Shown piece after piece: positions 1 through 11,341 of a stretch of 64,000 nucleotides of DNA. Position 1 is the first letter of the stretch, and every line of letters starts with the position of its first letter. Source of the stretch: Eriocheir sinensis (lineage: Eukaryota; Arthropoda; Malacostraca; Decapoda; Varunidae); assembly GCF_024679095.1 (NCBI RefSeq), contig NC_066549.1:7516995-7580994 (forward strand), in the 5' to 3' direction. The notes below the pieces were generated by a model. That model had not been told where the DNA came from and did not search any database. It was given only the letters and a program-made list of their open reading frames with translations. The translations under genes and the position numbers were made by a program.

Positions 1-33
1 AAAATCTTATTTTAATATAGAAATATAGTGAGC

Positions 34-235
<202 letters not shown>

Positions 236-391
236 TGGTGTGATGTCTCCACCAATATTTATTTCGTTGGCATCACAGGGTGTGATGGCAGTTGCCCCAG
301 CCTTTCCGCAGGCTGCTGTGACGTGCACCTCTTAGGAAGGAAAATGTCTGTGTGTGTGTCTGTGTGTATTTACCTAGTTGTAAATACAGGC

Positions 392-394
<3 letters not shown>

Positions 395-422
<28 letters not shown>
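395..422. repeat. (GT)n microsatellite
   Basis: Pure GT dinucleotide run of about 28 bases. A shorter TGTG-rich stretch precedes it at 346-368. Confidence 0.95.
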
Positions 423-1387
423 CCTCATGTAGACCCAGAACCTGGCCAGGGGTAATGTAGAGTTGTGTAGTGTCTACTTAGGTGCTAAAACTAAATGTAT
501 ACTTTTAAGGGTGGATGTTTTTTCTCTGGGTTGTAAAAGAATTACTTGGATGGTGAGAGCATTTGTCACCCAGAAAAGGTTTACATGCACAAGTTATTTA
601 TTCACATTTAGGTCTATATTGTTAATATGTACCTGAATAAATAATATTTTTCTCCTAACAATAGCCTGCCAAAGGTATACAATAATTGAGTAAATTTGAG
701 GACATTTAGGTTTTATTTTTAATCATACCATTTGTTGGTCTGATGCACTTTTTTATGTGACTGGCTCTCAAATGTATTCAAATGTTAATTGATAGTACAC
801 TTTACAAGCATATCACAAATTATAGGAATTTTTGTGGTAGTTTTATGGTGCATTATGTACTAATGACAACTTAAGAAGTATCTCAAGAGCTGTTTAGAAT
901 GAAAAATAGGAAATAATATTGAGCCTTGTAACACTGTATAACATGATATCCAGGAGCTTGTCCATCCTTCTAATTAAGTCATTTCATGCATGATACTGTA
1001 TGACACCATGAACGGAATCTTTGTAAGGTCCTGTTTCAAGGTTAATCCTTGTATGTACTATCCTGCCAAACTCTTCATGAAAGTATAATCCATTACATTG
1101 AAAACTACATTTTTCATGGGTTTACAGCTCTTAGTTTGGTTGTAATCTTGAATGATGCCCTCCTCACATGATGGATTCCACTAAAACAGCTGTTACTAAT
1201 GTGCCAAGTCTTTTTGTTGTCACAACGAAGGAAAGATATGTTCAAACCTGCTGTGGCCAAAGGTTTAATATATTTTACTTGGTTAATATATGGTTTAATT
1301 TCTGAGATAACTTGAATTCTTTTCCTACTGTAAACTTGATGTGTTTACATTTTTTAGTTATATCGTACTTGTATTTGCAGAAATTTT

Positions 1388-1391
<4 letters not shown>
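423..1391. other. AT-rich DNA without recognisable gene
   Basis: Non-repetitive AT-rich sequence with no long frame, no splice-bounded GC-rich block and no repeat shared with the rest of the window. Confidence 0.6.

Positions 1392-1475
<84 letters not shown>
1392..1475. repeat. (TA)n microsatellite
   Basis: Uninterrupted TA run of about 84 bases. Confidence 0.97.
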
Positions 1476-1477
<2 letters not shown>

Positions 1478-1739
1478 CAAGCTTTCTGTGGAAGGACTAG
1501 AGAAAGGAGTGTTTGTAGTCTACCCATAGTGAATGAGCTCCCTTACTTTAGTTATTAGTTCATCAGTCCTCTTACCTACGCCTGCAGTTCTTTTATTATC
1601 TATGGAACATATTCTACACCCCTAAGCCTTCACAACATAGTCAACCATTGCTCATTACCTGGAAACATTACGCCCCTCAGACCCTAGACCTCATTGTACG
1701 TATGGCTCCTTCAAAATCTATGTCACATATATGCACTAC

Positions 1740-1741
<2 letters not shown>

Positions 1742-1805
<64 letters not shown>
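1742..1805. repeat. (CT)n microsatellite followed by poly-A
   Basis: Pure CT run of 64 bases that ends in about ten A residues. Confidence 0.97.
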
Positions 1806-1806
<1 letters not shown>

Positions 1807-2628
1807 AAAAAAAAAGAATCTGGAGGTCATGGTTATAAATTTTCTAGAACACTTATGCGCTTTATATGAGGTGGGAAATGGGCCTCGCAGGGTTGTAATT
1901 TCCCGGGGAGGCTGGGGAGGTGCTGTGGCCCCCCCGTGTTTTTAAATTTACCCTAAAAGTGCTTAATTAAAAAAAAAAAATTCCTCAGCTGCGCATGCTT
2001 TCTTCACTTGCTCTCCCCCAAAAACACACTCATGAACCTATGATGCCCTCTAGCCCCCCAACAAATCTGCCAAAATTCTGGTCCTGAAGATGGATGGTTG
2101 ATGACACTTGGTAAATGACTCCCAGCTCAAGGTGTCTTAGATTCCTTGTCCAGGCTCAAAGGTTCCCAAGCCCCGACCTGTGAATGATGCCTAAGGAGTC
2201 TAAAGATGAAAGGGGAATGGTGCCTGGTAGAAAGCGGCATCCATGCTTTAACATTAGATCGCCCATCCTTATGCTATAGAACCCTTGGTGATGCCCCGGG
2301 TGTCGTGGAGGATTTTTTTTTTTTTTTTTTTCATAGCTGAGGGGGAGAAGCCTTGAGTAGCATAAAGGTAGGATGAACAACTCTGGCAGCACGATAATCA
2401 GTAACATGAGAAACTAAATGCGTGATTTCAATACATATAACGTTGTTTTATTATACAACAATAAATATGTTAATTCAATTCAAACCTCCCAGCTGATTGC
2501 CTATTCACAAGTTTCCACGGAGACACCCAACATCATGTGTGCCAGGTTACCCACACCCATTTGACGATATTCTAACACGATAATCATCCTCCACAAAGCC
2601 ATTATATTGTTTACGAATTACAAAACAA
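1806..2628. other. No recognisable gene; poly-T tract
   Basis: Mixed sequence with poly-A near 1968-1980 and poly-T near 2311-2331. Nothing codes convincingly on either strand. Confidence 0.55.
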
Positions 2629-3240
2629 TAGATTGATTGATTGATAGTTTATTATTGGAAGTTGTTATATTGAAACTTCCTATTTTGCGAGTTTTTCTTT
2701 ATACCAAATGGAGAAAAGGCCAATACAAGTAGTTATTTATAGACACCATTTTCCCCGTATCTATTACCAAGGTTAGGATATAGTAACAAAAATATAGTTA
2801 GTTTAGTTACCAACATTTCCCTGCGGCGCCATGATGATGTTAGTATCTCGCTGGTGACGTGAGTGAGTGCATGTTGCTCTTGTTGTCGTGGATTTAAATT
2901 TCCTGACCTCGTGATGGCCTTGCCCTTGCCATCATGACCCAGCAGGAGGTGAGTGAGGAACCTGACCTGAGGGTGGACAAGGGGAGGCAGGGATAAGAGG
3001 GGTCTGAGTGCAGGGGTGCCGGGTGGACCACGAGGACTCAGCCATCATGAAACATCTTGAAAGTTAACAGCAAACGACTTGATTGTTCCCTTGATCGTTT
3101 GACCTCGATAATAAATACGGGGAAAATGGTGTCCAGCTATTTGTTTTGGCCTTTTCTCCATTTTGTATAGAGAAAAACTCGCAAAATAGGAAGTTTCAAT
3201 ATAACAACTTGCAGCAATAAACTATCAATCAATCAATCTA
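2629..3240. mobile_element. Foldback-type element with ~135-bp inverted ends
   Basis: The left arm (2629-2770) and the reverse complement of the right arm (3105-3240) align almost throughout. Both begin TAGATTGATTGATTGATAG and both carry TTGCGAGTTTTTCT and the ATGGAGAAAAGGCCAA-type block before reaching CATTTTCCCCGTAT. The arms flank a ~335-bp unrelated, more GC-rich centre. Long inverted ends around a non-coding core are typical of foldback or long-TIR MITE elements. No transposase is visible, so it is non-autonomous. I could not define a target duplication, so the exact ends are uncertain by a few bases. Confidence 0.85.
2934..2948 (+). CDS. Possible 5-codon first coding exon inside the foldback element
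   Basis: ATG ACC CAG CAG GAG is followed directly by GTGAGTGAGG, a strong splice donor, giving M-T-Q-Q-E in phase 0. It lies in the GC-richer core of the foldback element. It could be the start exon of a gene whose promoter lies in the element, a captured gene fragment, or chance. No partner exon was identified; the candidate exon at 7822 begins in a different phase. Confidence 0.2.
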
Positions 3241-3582
3241 TTTGCTTGTTTTACTTAAGTCACTTTGCGTTTGCCTTTATGGGCCATTTCGACAGTCCAA
3301 CAGAGGAATTGTAAGCGCCCAAACCAAGCTATAATTTCCATGATTCGTTTTTTCTTCTCAATACCAGATTCTAAAGAGATTCCCCGTGTGGTCTGCTAAA
3401 ATTTAATCCTATTTATATCAATCGCAAACACAATACAAGGAATTTTCGTAGTATTTTGTGTTTGGTTGGGGAGCTTACGAACTTGCTGAACTGTAAAACT
3501 GGCCCTATGTGTTTGGTATCGTTTTTGATAGCACAACAGATGACAAAGGAGGACGGTTTTAGGACTTGGGACAAATTGGACA

Positions 3583-3785
3583 ATATTCATAAACATTTCG
3601 GCGCCAACCATACATATTTGACATGGCTTTTGTAGTTGTGGGCACTTCTAAGGGTAGTTTAATGACCCTGGGTGGTAGTTTGACCCTCCCTCTGTACCAT
3701 GCAACTAAAGAAACGCCCATTAGAATCTGATTAATCTTCTTTTTGGCCTTTGAAAATTGTTGGTGGAAGCATCTGAGAACATTGC
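3583..3785 (+). mobile_element. MITE-A copy (diverged)
   Basis: Contains the family core: ATATTTGACATGGCTTTTGTAG, GGGTAGTTTAATGACCCTG, GGTAGTTTGACCCT and CATTAGAATCTGAT. It is among the more diverged copies of a ~220-bp family also found at 13580, 25182, 25646, 30791, 31888, 54166 and 62186. The terminal repeats are eroded. Confidence 0.8.
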
Positions 3786-4080
3786 CACTGGTTAGACGAT
3801 TAGATAACCTGTGGAAGTTGTTGGCAAGTTCTAATTGACAAGTTTTTTCTGATTATGGTATGAAATCAAAATGTGGGATCAGTAATATATTAACCTCCCC
3901 TCCAATTCAAGTCACTTACTGTAGGCTCAATTTATTTTTACATATCCCCCCCCCCCACACACACACCTTGTTTTTTTAAACCATCAGTATATCATCTAAA
4001 TATGTCAGCCAAACACAACCTGACATTAACCTAACCTTGATAATAGCCTAAATACATCTATAGACTCACCCAGTGACCAT

Positions 4081-4313
4081 AATTAGCTTCGTAGCCTCAT
4101 CAAATAATAGCCTAGTCATCCATTGCCCATGAATAGCATCGTAGCCTCATCAAATAATAGCCTAGTCATCCATTGCCCATAAATAGCATCGTAGCCTCAT
4201 CAAATAATAGCCTAGTCATCCATTGCCCATAAATAGCATCGTAGCCTCATCAAATAATAGCCTAGTCATCCATTGCCCATAAATAGCATCGTAGCCTCAT
4301 CAAATAATAGCCT
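4081..4313. repeat. 50-bp tandem repeat, about 4.6 copies
   Basis: The phrase GTAGCCTCATCAAATAATAG recurs at 4091, 4141, 4191, 4241 and 4291, an exact 50-bp period. The first unit is slightly diverged (TTAGCTTC for ATAGCATC) and the last is cut after AATAGCCT. Confidence 0.97.
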
Positions 4314-5663
4314 CGGACAACACATAGTAAAGATCAGGATGTTCGATTAATGTGAGTGACCTTTAAACGAAATTATATCATTTTTATGCCATTTCGGGGT
4401 TAGTTGGCTGTGGTGGATTTTCTGATAGTCGTGACATTATTTCGAATTCCACCCCGAAAATCATCTAGTAAATCCAACACAGCCAGCCCACTCCGCCCTG
4501 AAAGAATTGTCTGAAAAGCCTACATGATCATATTACTGTTAATAAAAAAAGAAGAAAAAAAATAATACAACGATAAGTTACTGTTTTAGATGCGACAGGC
4601 TGTTAGGTTAAGGCGCTGTTCTGTTAGTTTATGAATAGTTCTTAATTCAGTGACGATAGGTTACTTTATTGTTTTGAGGCGATAGTTTGTGATAACGGCG
4701 TTTGTTAGCTTCAATATCAGTGTCTACTCATTTCTGCTTCCATGGTATATAAATAGTCAAGGACCATGCATTTCGTCCCTTAAGTTTAATTACAATCGTA
4801 AATGGTATTCTGAATGGCGGAGGAAACGCTTTATGCTAGTTTAATTGTGAACATACAGTTAGTCGAAAACATTGCATTGTCAAAAATAATTACTGAAATT
4901 ACTGAAATGGAAGTAGCGTCTGGCCTAAGTCTGTGCGTCTGGCTTGCATGGCGTTCGTAGTGATCATTTATTATTCAACGATGTCCTTTTATCCTTTAAT
5001 TAATGTGAATATTATATGCATAAGGAGGAGGTTTAATATATCATTAGGCTTGTTTGTGAAGCATGGCTGGTATGATGATGAAACAACAAATTGCCATTAG
5101 TCAAAAAAATGGAGATAGATTGTTGCTGCTATTAAATAGTTGTTGTTACAGTAGGCTAAGCGATTCAAGTAAACTCAGAGGAGTATTGCTATGATTGGTA
5201 AATGGATGATATTGTTTGAAGAAATTTACATTTAAATCTCGATTGTATTTTACTATATTTTTTATTGATTTTTTAATGATTTTTATGTTGCGTAATTTTG
5301 TATTTTAGTCTTTACTTATTGATTTATTAATTGTATTTTTAACTGATCTTTTATTGTTTTTCTATTGATTGTGATTTTCTTTAGGCTAGAAGGTTAGGAG
5401 GGAGGGAAGCTCGTGAATGACCAAACTAGCCATGTCCAAATCACAATAGTGCACTGGCTATCCTTTCGCTGAAGTATCACCTCAGACTTGTCCTTCAGCA
5501 TTCACTTTTGATAATCGCAGGCTAGAAATATGCCAAATGGTGCCCCCAAACTCAGGATTGAGGCACCGAGACCAGTGGAGGTCTTGTCGCGTTCAGTGTG
5601 TAGCCTATCACGATTTACATTAATTTTCACAAGACCAAAAGTATTATCCATTCATGAAAATAT
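4314..5663. other. AT-rich DNA without recognisable gene
   Basis: About 1.3 kb of AT-rich, mostly unique sequence. No frame above 100 codons, no splice-bounded block and no repeat shared with other parts of the window. Confidence 0.55.
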
Positions 5664-5671
5664 AAGTAAAC

Positions 5672-6295
5672 TAGGGATGCACCGGAACCTGTATATCAAG
5701 TTCCTGCCTGGTGTATTGTTGGGTGTATTGTTTGGTATGGTGTGGCGTGGTGTGGTTTGATGTGTTTTGTCAGATGGTGTGGCTGAGCGTGGTGTGTGGT
5801 GTAGTGTGGCTGGATGTGATGTGTGATGTGGCTGGGTGGTGTGTGAGGTATGATTTGACTGGGTGTGATGTGACTGGGTATGGTGTGACTGAGTGTGATG
5901 TGTGGTGTGGTGTTAGGAGTGATGTGGTTGGGTATGGTGTGAGGTATGGAGTGGCTTGGTGTCATGTGTGTGGTGTGACTGGGTGTGATGTACGGTGTGA
6001 TGTGGCATGTGGTGTGGTGTGGCTAGGTGTGGTTGGGTTTGGTGTGACAGTGTGATGTAGTGTAGCTTGCGTGTGATGTGTGTGGTGTGTTGTGTGGTGT
6101 AGTGTGGCTCGATGTGATGTGTCATATGGTGTGGCTGGCTGTGATTCGTGGGTTGGTGTGTCTGAGTGTGATGTGTAGTTTGGGGTTGCTAGGAATGATG
6201 TGTAAAGTGGTGTGGCTAGAAGTGTTGTGATGTGTATAGTGTGAGTGTGTGTAGTGTGGTGTGTGTTGCTGGATAATGTATGGTGTGGTTAAGCG

Positions 6296-6339
<44 letters not shown>

Positions 6340-6829
6340 TGTGTGTGGAGAGACTGTGGGATGTAGTGGGGCTTTCTGAGGTTTGGTTGGGTGTGATGTG
6401 TGGCTAGATAGATATGATGTGTTGTATAGTGTAGTTCAGTGTGATGTTTGCCATGGTGTGGGTTGTTGTGATATGTATAGTGTGGCTTGGTATGATGTGG
6501 TGGGGTGTGGCTGGATGTGATGTGGAGAATGGTGTGACTGGGTGTGGTGTGTGGTGTGGTGTAGCTTGGCGTGATGTGTGTTGTGATGTGACTGAATGTG
6601 GTGTGTGGTGTGGTGTGGTTGGGTGTCATGTGCAGTGTGGTGTGACTGGGAGTGGTATGTGGTGCGGCGTGACTGAGTTTGATTTGCCTTCCACATTACT
6701 GCTAAAGAGGGGGAGGAGGAAGGAGTCGGAACCTTTTAAATTCGACTCAACACCCCTTGAACTTCCGGCCGGAACCGGAACTTAATAAAATTGAAGTTCC
6801 GGCCGGAGCCAAGTTCCGGTGCACCTTTA
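5672..6829. mobile_element. hAT-like non-autonomous transposon with 8-bp target duplication
   Basis: The left end starts TAGGGATGCACCGGAAC and the right end is ...GTTCCGGTGCACCTTTA. Reverse-complemented, the right end matches the left at 14 of 17 positions. The flanks carry an identical 8-mer AAGTAAAC at 5664-5671 and 6830-6837. An 8-bp target duplication with short TIRs of this form is characteristic of the hAT superfamily. The interior has no transposase: it is a ~1-kb TG-rich minisatellite plus a subterminal block of repeated TTCCGGCCGGAAC palindromes near 6765-6820. Both ends and the target duplication are visible directly; the superfamily assignment is from TIR and duplication length. 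Confidence 0.88.
5711..6675. repeat. Degenerate TGTGGTGTG/TGATGTG minisatellite within the hAT-like element
   Basis: About 1 kb in which 5-10-bp motifs such as TGTGGTGTG, GACTGGGTG and TGATGTG recur irregularly. The plus strand is strongly C-depleted. A poly-T/(GT)n block interrupts it at 6300-6346. Frames here are low-complexity products of the repeat. Confidence 0.92.
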
Positions 6830-6837
6830 AAGTAAAC

Positions 6838-7821
6838 GTCACAGTGAATTAGATCCTGACATTATGTAAACAGGCACAAAGAGTATTTTAGTTATTAGTT
6901 AATGTTCGACAATGTTGCGTGAAGGGAACGAGTAGGCTATTGCTAAACGCGACAAAATAATATTATGTAAACGTGATATTCAGTGTGATCCTGTTTGAAG
7001 TAAGAACAGAAAATATTTGCTTTGTGCCCGCAACTTATATGTTCGTGAATGAATAATGTTGAATAGAGTGAAAATAAATGTAAATCATATCTGTTTTTCC
7101 AGCTTGTAGTGGAGCAACAGATCGCAGTTGACTTAGTTTATTAAAGCTTATAATGTTCAGATATGTTCCATTCTGCACGAGATGGAAGGAAGCGCAGACC
7201 TAGTGCAAACGCCTAAGTTAAAGATCACTTTAGATCCCTCCTTATTAATTCTGAAGTTAGGTGTTCAGCATCTCTCCTAAAATTATAAACTCCTTTTGGG
7301 AAGGTCTTCTGACTAATGTAGAAAAATGTGGAGCAAACTCCTGGGCACAGGGATGATCAGGACAATCAATTTGGGGAGAATATTAGTGAATAAGTGGTGA
7401 TAGAACTGAGCCAAGTGGAACTCCACTATTTATGTATTTAGGCATAGAAAAATGGCAGTCTGAAAGGAAGCTTGATATAAGAGTGCAGCGGGAAGGATAG
7501 AGTCCGTATGCTTATCTGAAAAGCAAATATTTGTGGCAAACTCTGTAAGGTAAACTTTCAAGCAAAAATCTCAGTGTGACAGCTGAAGTGGTCCTGTAGC
7601 CCGCATTTAGGAGAAATGATGAAAAGAAAGTTACAAGGAAAATTATTGGAGATAATACTTTTGTTAGATATTGCAAAGAACTCGTATAATAAAAAGGAGT
7701 ATTTTGATATATCCTAATGAAAGATTTTTTTTATGACAACGACAGTATTTGACATTAGTGGCAGTACTTGGTTTTAAGTGACATTGTATATTGATATTTT
7801 CTTTTGACGTTTTCCCGACAG
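6838..7821. other. AT-rich DNA without recognisable gene
   Basis: Unique AT-rich sequence leading into the candidate exon at 7822, ending in a pyrimidine-containing stretch TTTTCTTTTGACGTTTTCCCGACAG-like acceptor. No other support for genes. Confidence 0.5.
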
Positions 7822-7992
7822 GTGGTGGCAACAAGTGCGGCAGGCACTGGGCCGGGGATCACATGAGGCTGCAAGGAGCCCTCGTGTCTTGTCGGGGCGA
7901 CACGACGAGCCGAACCCTACCAAGCTCTCATGTGTTCCCCAGCCACCACCATCACCGCCAACAAGCCTCCCAGTCACGATACTACAAAGAAG
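7822..7992 (+). CDS. Candidate internal exon, unrecognised product
   Basis: A 171-base GC-rich block in AT-rich surroundings is bounded by an acceptor (...TTTTCCCGACAG) and a donor (GTAAATGG). Read with one base from the previous exon, it stays open through 57 codons and ends one base into a codon, so it is a symmetric phase-1 exon. The predicted peptide starts GGNKCGRHWAGDHMRLQ, contains two cysteines and a short His run (SHHHHRQQ), and resembles no family I recognise. It lies beyond the poly(A) site of the Yan gene on the opposite strand, so it would belong to a converging gene. It could also be chance or a non-coding exon. Confidence 0.3.
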
Positions 7993-8121
7993 GTAAATGG
8001 ATTTATCATTTGCTTTTAATAAGAAACGTATACTACCTTGAGGGCTGATCAGGATAATTATGCGGTAAACTATTTAAAACGAAAATGGGATTTATGGGAC
8101 CATACTTACCTACTGAACGTT

Positions 8122-8824
<703 letters not shown>

Positions 8825-8834
8825 ACACTCCGAC

Positions 8835-9363
8835 ATGTACAAAAAATTTATTTTTATAAATACAGCTTTATACATTCATAATATATATTTATATGCATAC
8901 AGTGTAGTGAAGAACAGGTGAGGTGAACTGTCAGTTGCTCGTTCTCTAAAACACGAAGAAATCATCACTGATGAAAGACACGAACACAAGAGTCTACACC
9001 AGGCGGGCGGGGCGGGGCGGGGCGGGGCGGGCGGCCCGGCGGGGCACACCAGGCGAAGAGGAAGGGAATGGTGGCGAGTGTGTCGCAGCGGCCGCCGCTT
9101 GCCGCTGCCGCATTCTTACACTTACTATTATACTTTGTACATGTGGGAGTGAGGAGCCACCACACCAGTGTACGTTATCACAGCAAGCCAGGGAGGACGG
9201 TGCCTCCCTCAGGGCGGCGGGGCTCCACCAATGCCCTGGACGGCGCGCGAGCACCGCCTCTCAGCCGCTGCGGCGCGGCGGCCGACGGCATGGCCCAGGT
9301 CGTGCCTCATGGCGGGGTGTCCTGGGCCGAATGAGGGCGGAACAGAGCGGCTGAGACCGGTCA
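8835..9363 (-). other. aop: Probable 3' untranslated region of the Yan gene
   Basis: Runs from the stop codon to the AATAAA site. It changes from GC-rich near the stop to AT-rich at the end. On the plus strand it contains a GGGGC-type run at 9004-9033, which is C-rich in the mRNA. Several plus-strand frames across it (such as 8971-9354) have no codon support and are antisense noise. Confidence 0.6.
8847..8852 (-). terminator. aop: Poly(A) signal AATAAA for the Yan gene
   Basis: A canonical minus-strand AATAAA lies about 510 bases after the Yan stop codon. It is followed in the transcript direction by TTTTTTGTACATG and a GAGTGTGTTT stretch, the expected U/GU-rich downstream element, so cleavage near 8825-8840 is likely. 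Confidence 0.65.
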
Positions 9364-10538
9364 CTACTCGTAGCTCTGGTCAAAGTACTCCTCGCTCTTT
9401 ATGATGACGTGGGGCTCTCGCGCCAGGCTCTGTGGGTGGGTGTCCATGGACTGAAGGTGGTACTGGTGGTGCAGCGATGACATGGAGAGGTCGGTGGGGC
9501 CTTCCTCCTCCTCCATCGGGGCTGGCTGGTTGGACTGGTTATCCTTTCCCCGTGGGGACTGGAGGGGAGCTGAGCGCAGCATACTGATGTTCTTGATGCT
9601 CTTCAGCTCGGAGGGGTTCCTCAGGAACTGATAGCAGTGCCTCTCGCCCTGCACCTTGCGCAGGATGTTGACGCGGTAGTAGTAGCGCAGCGCGCGGCTC
9701 ATCTTGTCGTAGTTCATGCTCAGGTGGTTCTTCTGGATGCCCCAGAGCCGCGCCAACCCCGGTGGGTCAACGATCTTGAACACGCCCGTATCGCGGTTCT
9801 TCCAGGCAATGTACCTCGAATACCGCTGCTGTGGGTCATTTAACAGCTGCTGCAGGAAGTCCCACAGCAGGCGACCGTTGGTGCCAGTCTCAACAGGTTC
9901 CTCACCGGTGCCGGGAGGACCCTGAGTCTGGGCGGGCACGGCCGGCTGGGCGGGGCTCTGGTGCTGCTGGTGCTCCTGGTGTGAGGATGCTGCGGCAGCG
10001 GCGGCGGCAGCGGCTGCAGCTGCGGCGCGTTGGTAGTCGCTGAGGTGTTTTAGGGAGGCGAGGGCGTGGGCGGGGAAGGAGACTGAAGCGGAGCTTGTGG
10101 GGGGCACGGGCGAACGCTGGGGGGAGGAGGAGTCCCGTGTAGAATCTTCAGAGTCCGACTGGCTGCCAGAGTGGGCGGAGCCGGTGGAGGCGGCGGAGGA
10201 GTGGTGGTAGGCGGCCGTGGAGGAGGTGGAGGAGGCGTTATCTGGGTGGCGCGGTGAGCCACCGCTCTGCTCCGAAGGTGCTGGGCTGAGCGTGACGGAG
10301 CCGCCTTGGTGCAGCAAATGCGTCAGGTTGTGAATGTCCTGTGTGACCATGGACCACGGCTGGGGTGGCCCCGCCGTCAGGGGAGACGGGGAGAGCAGGG
10401 GGTGGTGGGGTGTGAGAGGGGACTGGGGCACCTGGGGGGCGTCGCGCAGCAGGAACTGAAGGGTGTTGTGGAGGATGTCTCCTGCGCCGGGCGCCCGTTC
10501 CGCTAGGTCACACTTGGTCAGCATGCACAGCGCCTTGC
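9364..10538 (-). CDS. aop: Yan coding exon 3 (rest of PNT, linker, ETS domain, tail, stop)
   Basis: The acceptor is ...TTCCTTCCCTCCAG, the exon starts GCAAGGCG and runs 1175 bases to the TAG at 9364-9366. Reading must begin with the split Gly codon from exon 2, so the frame-internal ATG at 10524 is not the start. The intron before it is only 145 bases. Confidence 0.96.
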
Positions 10539-11274
10539 CTGGAGGGAAGGAAGACGAGGGAATTAGTTAGTGGACAGCGTTGCGACAACTCAGGCCTCCT
10601 GCAGCGCGGGGGCAGATTAGGGGAATATAACAATGTCAAGGAGCTCTTGGTGACACACAACTGCATCAAAGTTCGAGACTCACCGTTGAGGGAGAACTTG
10701 GTGTGGTCGATGGCGGGCAACTCAAACTCTCGCTCAAACCAACGGAGGAAGGCGGTGACGTCATCCCGGGACCAGTGCCGCGGGTCAGCAGCTGGAAGGA
10801 AGAAAGGCCTGGTCAGTGACACAATGACAAAACACAAAATAACACTCGCTACATTAGAGTAAACCTCACACACACAAAAAAAAAGTGTTCACCAAAATCA
10901 GCTAAATTAATCGATATCACTAAGTTTCTGCACTATTGAAGCCACACAGATAAAGTAGTCTACATTTGCCTTGAAGTGGTGTCGGCATGACTCACCCAAA
11001 CACCCAAACGAGGACAACATGTCTGGCTCTGCGTCACTACTAAGTCCGTGTGGCGGGTGAGAGCAATCCTGAGGCTACACTAGACAGCACAAGCGCCAAG
11101 CCGCGACTGAACACAGCTCAAGGCAGCCGCGGGTAGTTAAGGGGCCCAGTGTGGGAATGGGCAGAGGGGGGCGAGGGTCGTGTGTGGGAACGAGGAAGGA
11201 GGGAGTGTGGGAATGGGCAGGCGAGTGTGGGAATAGGATGCTGGAAGACGCAGGGAAGGAGGGATGATGAGAGT

Positions 11275-11341
<67 letters not shown>

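Noticed and set aside
8835..9363. miR-7 target site in the Yan 3' UTR, as known for the fly gene
   Set aside because: No GTCTTCC seed match was found on the minus strand in the proposed 3' UTR; the nearest lies in an intron near 10546.
10508..10873. 121-codon minus frame reading through the PNT exon into both introns
   Set aside because: Only 10791-10684 is exon; clear GT-AG bounds and the PNT alignment show that the rest is intron.
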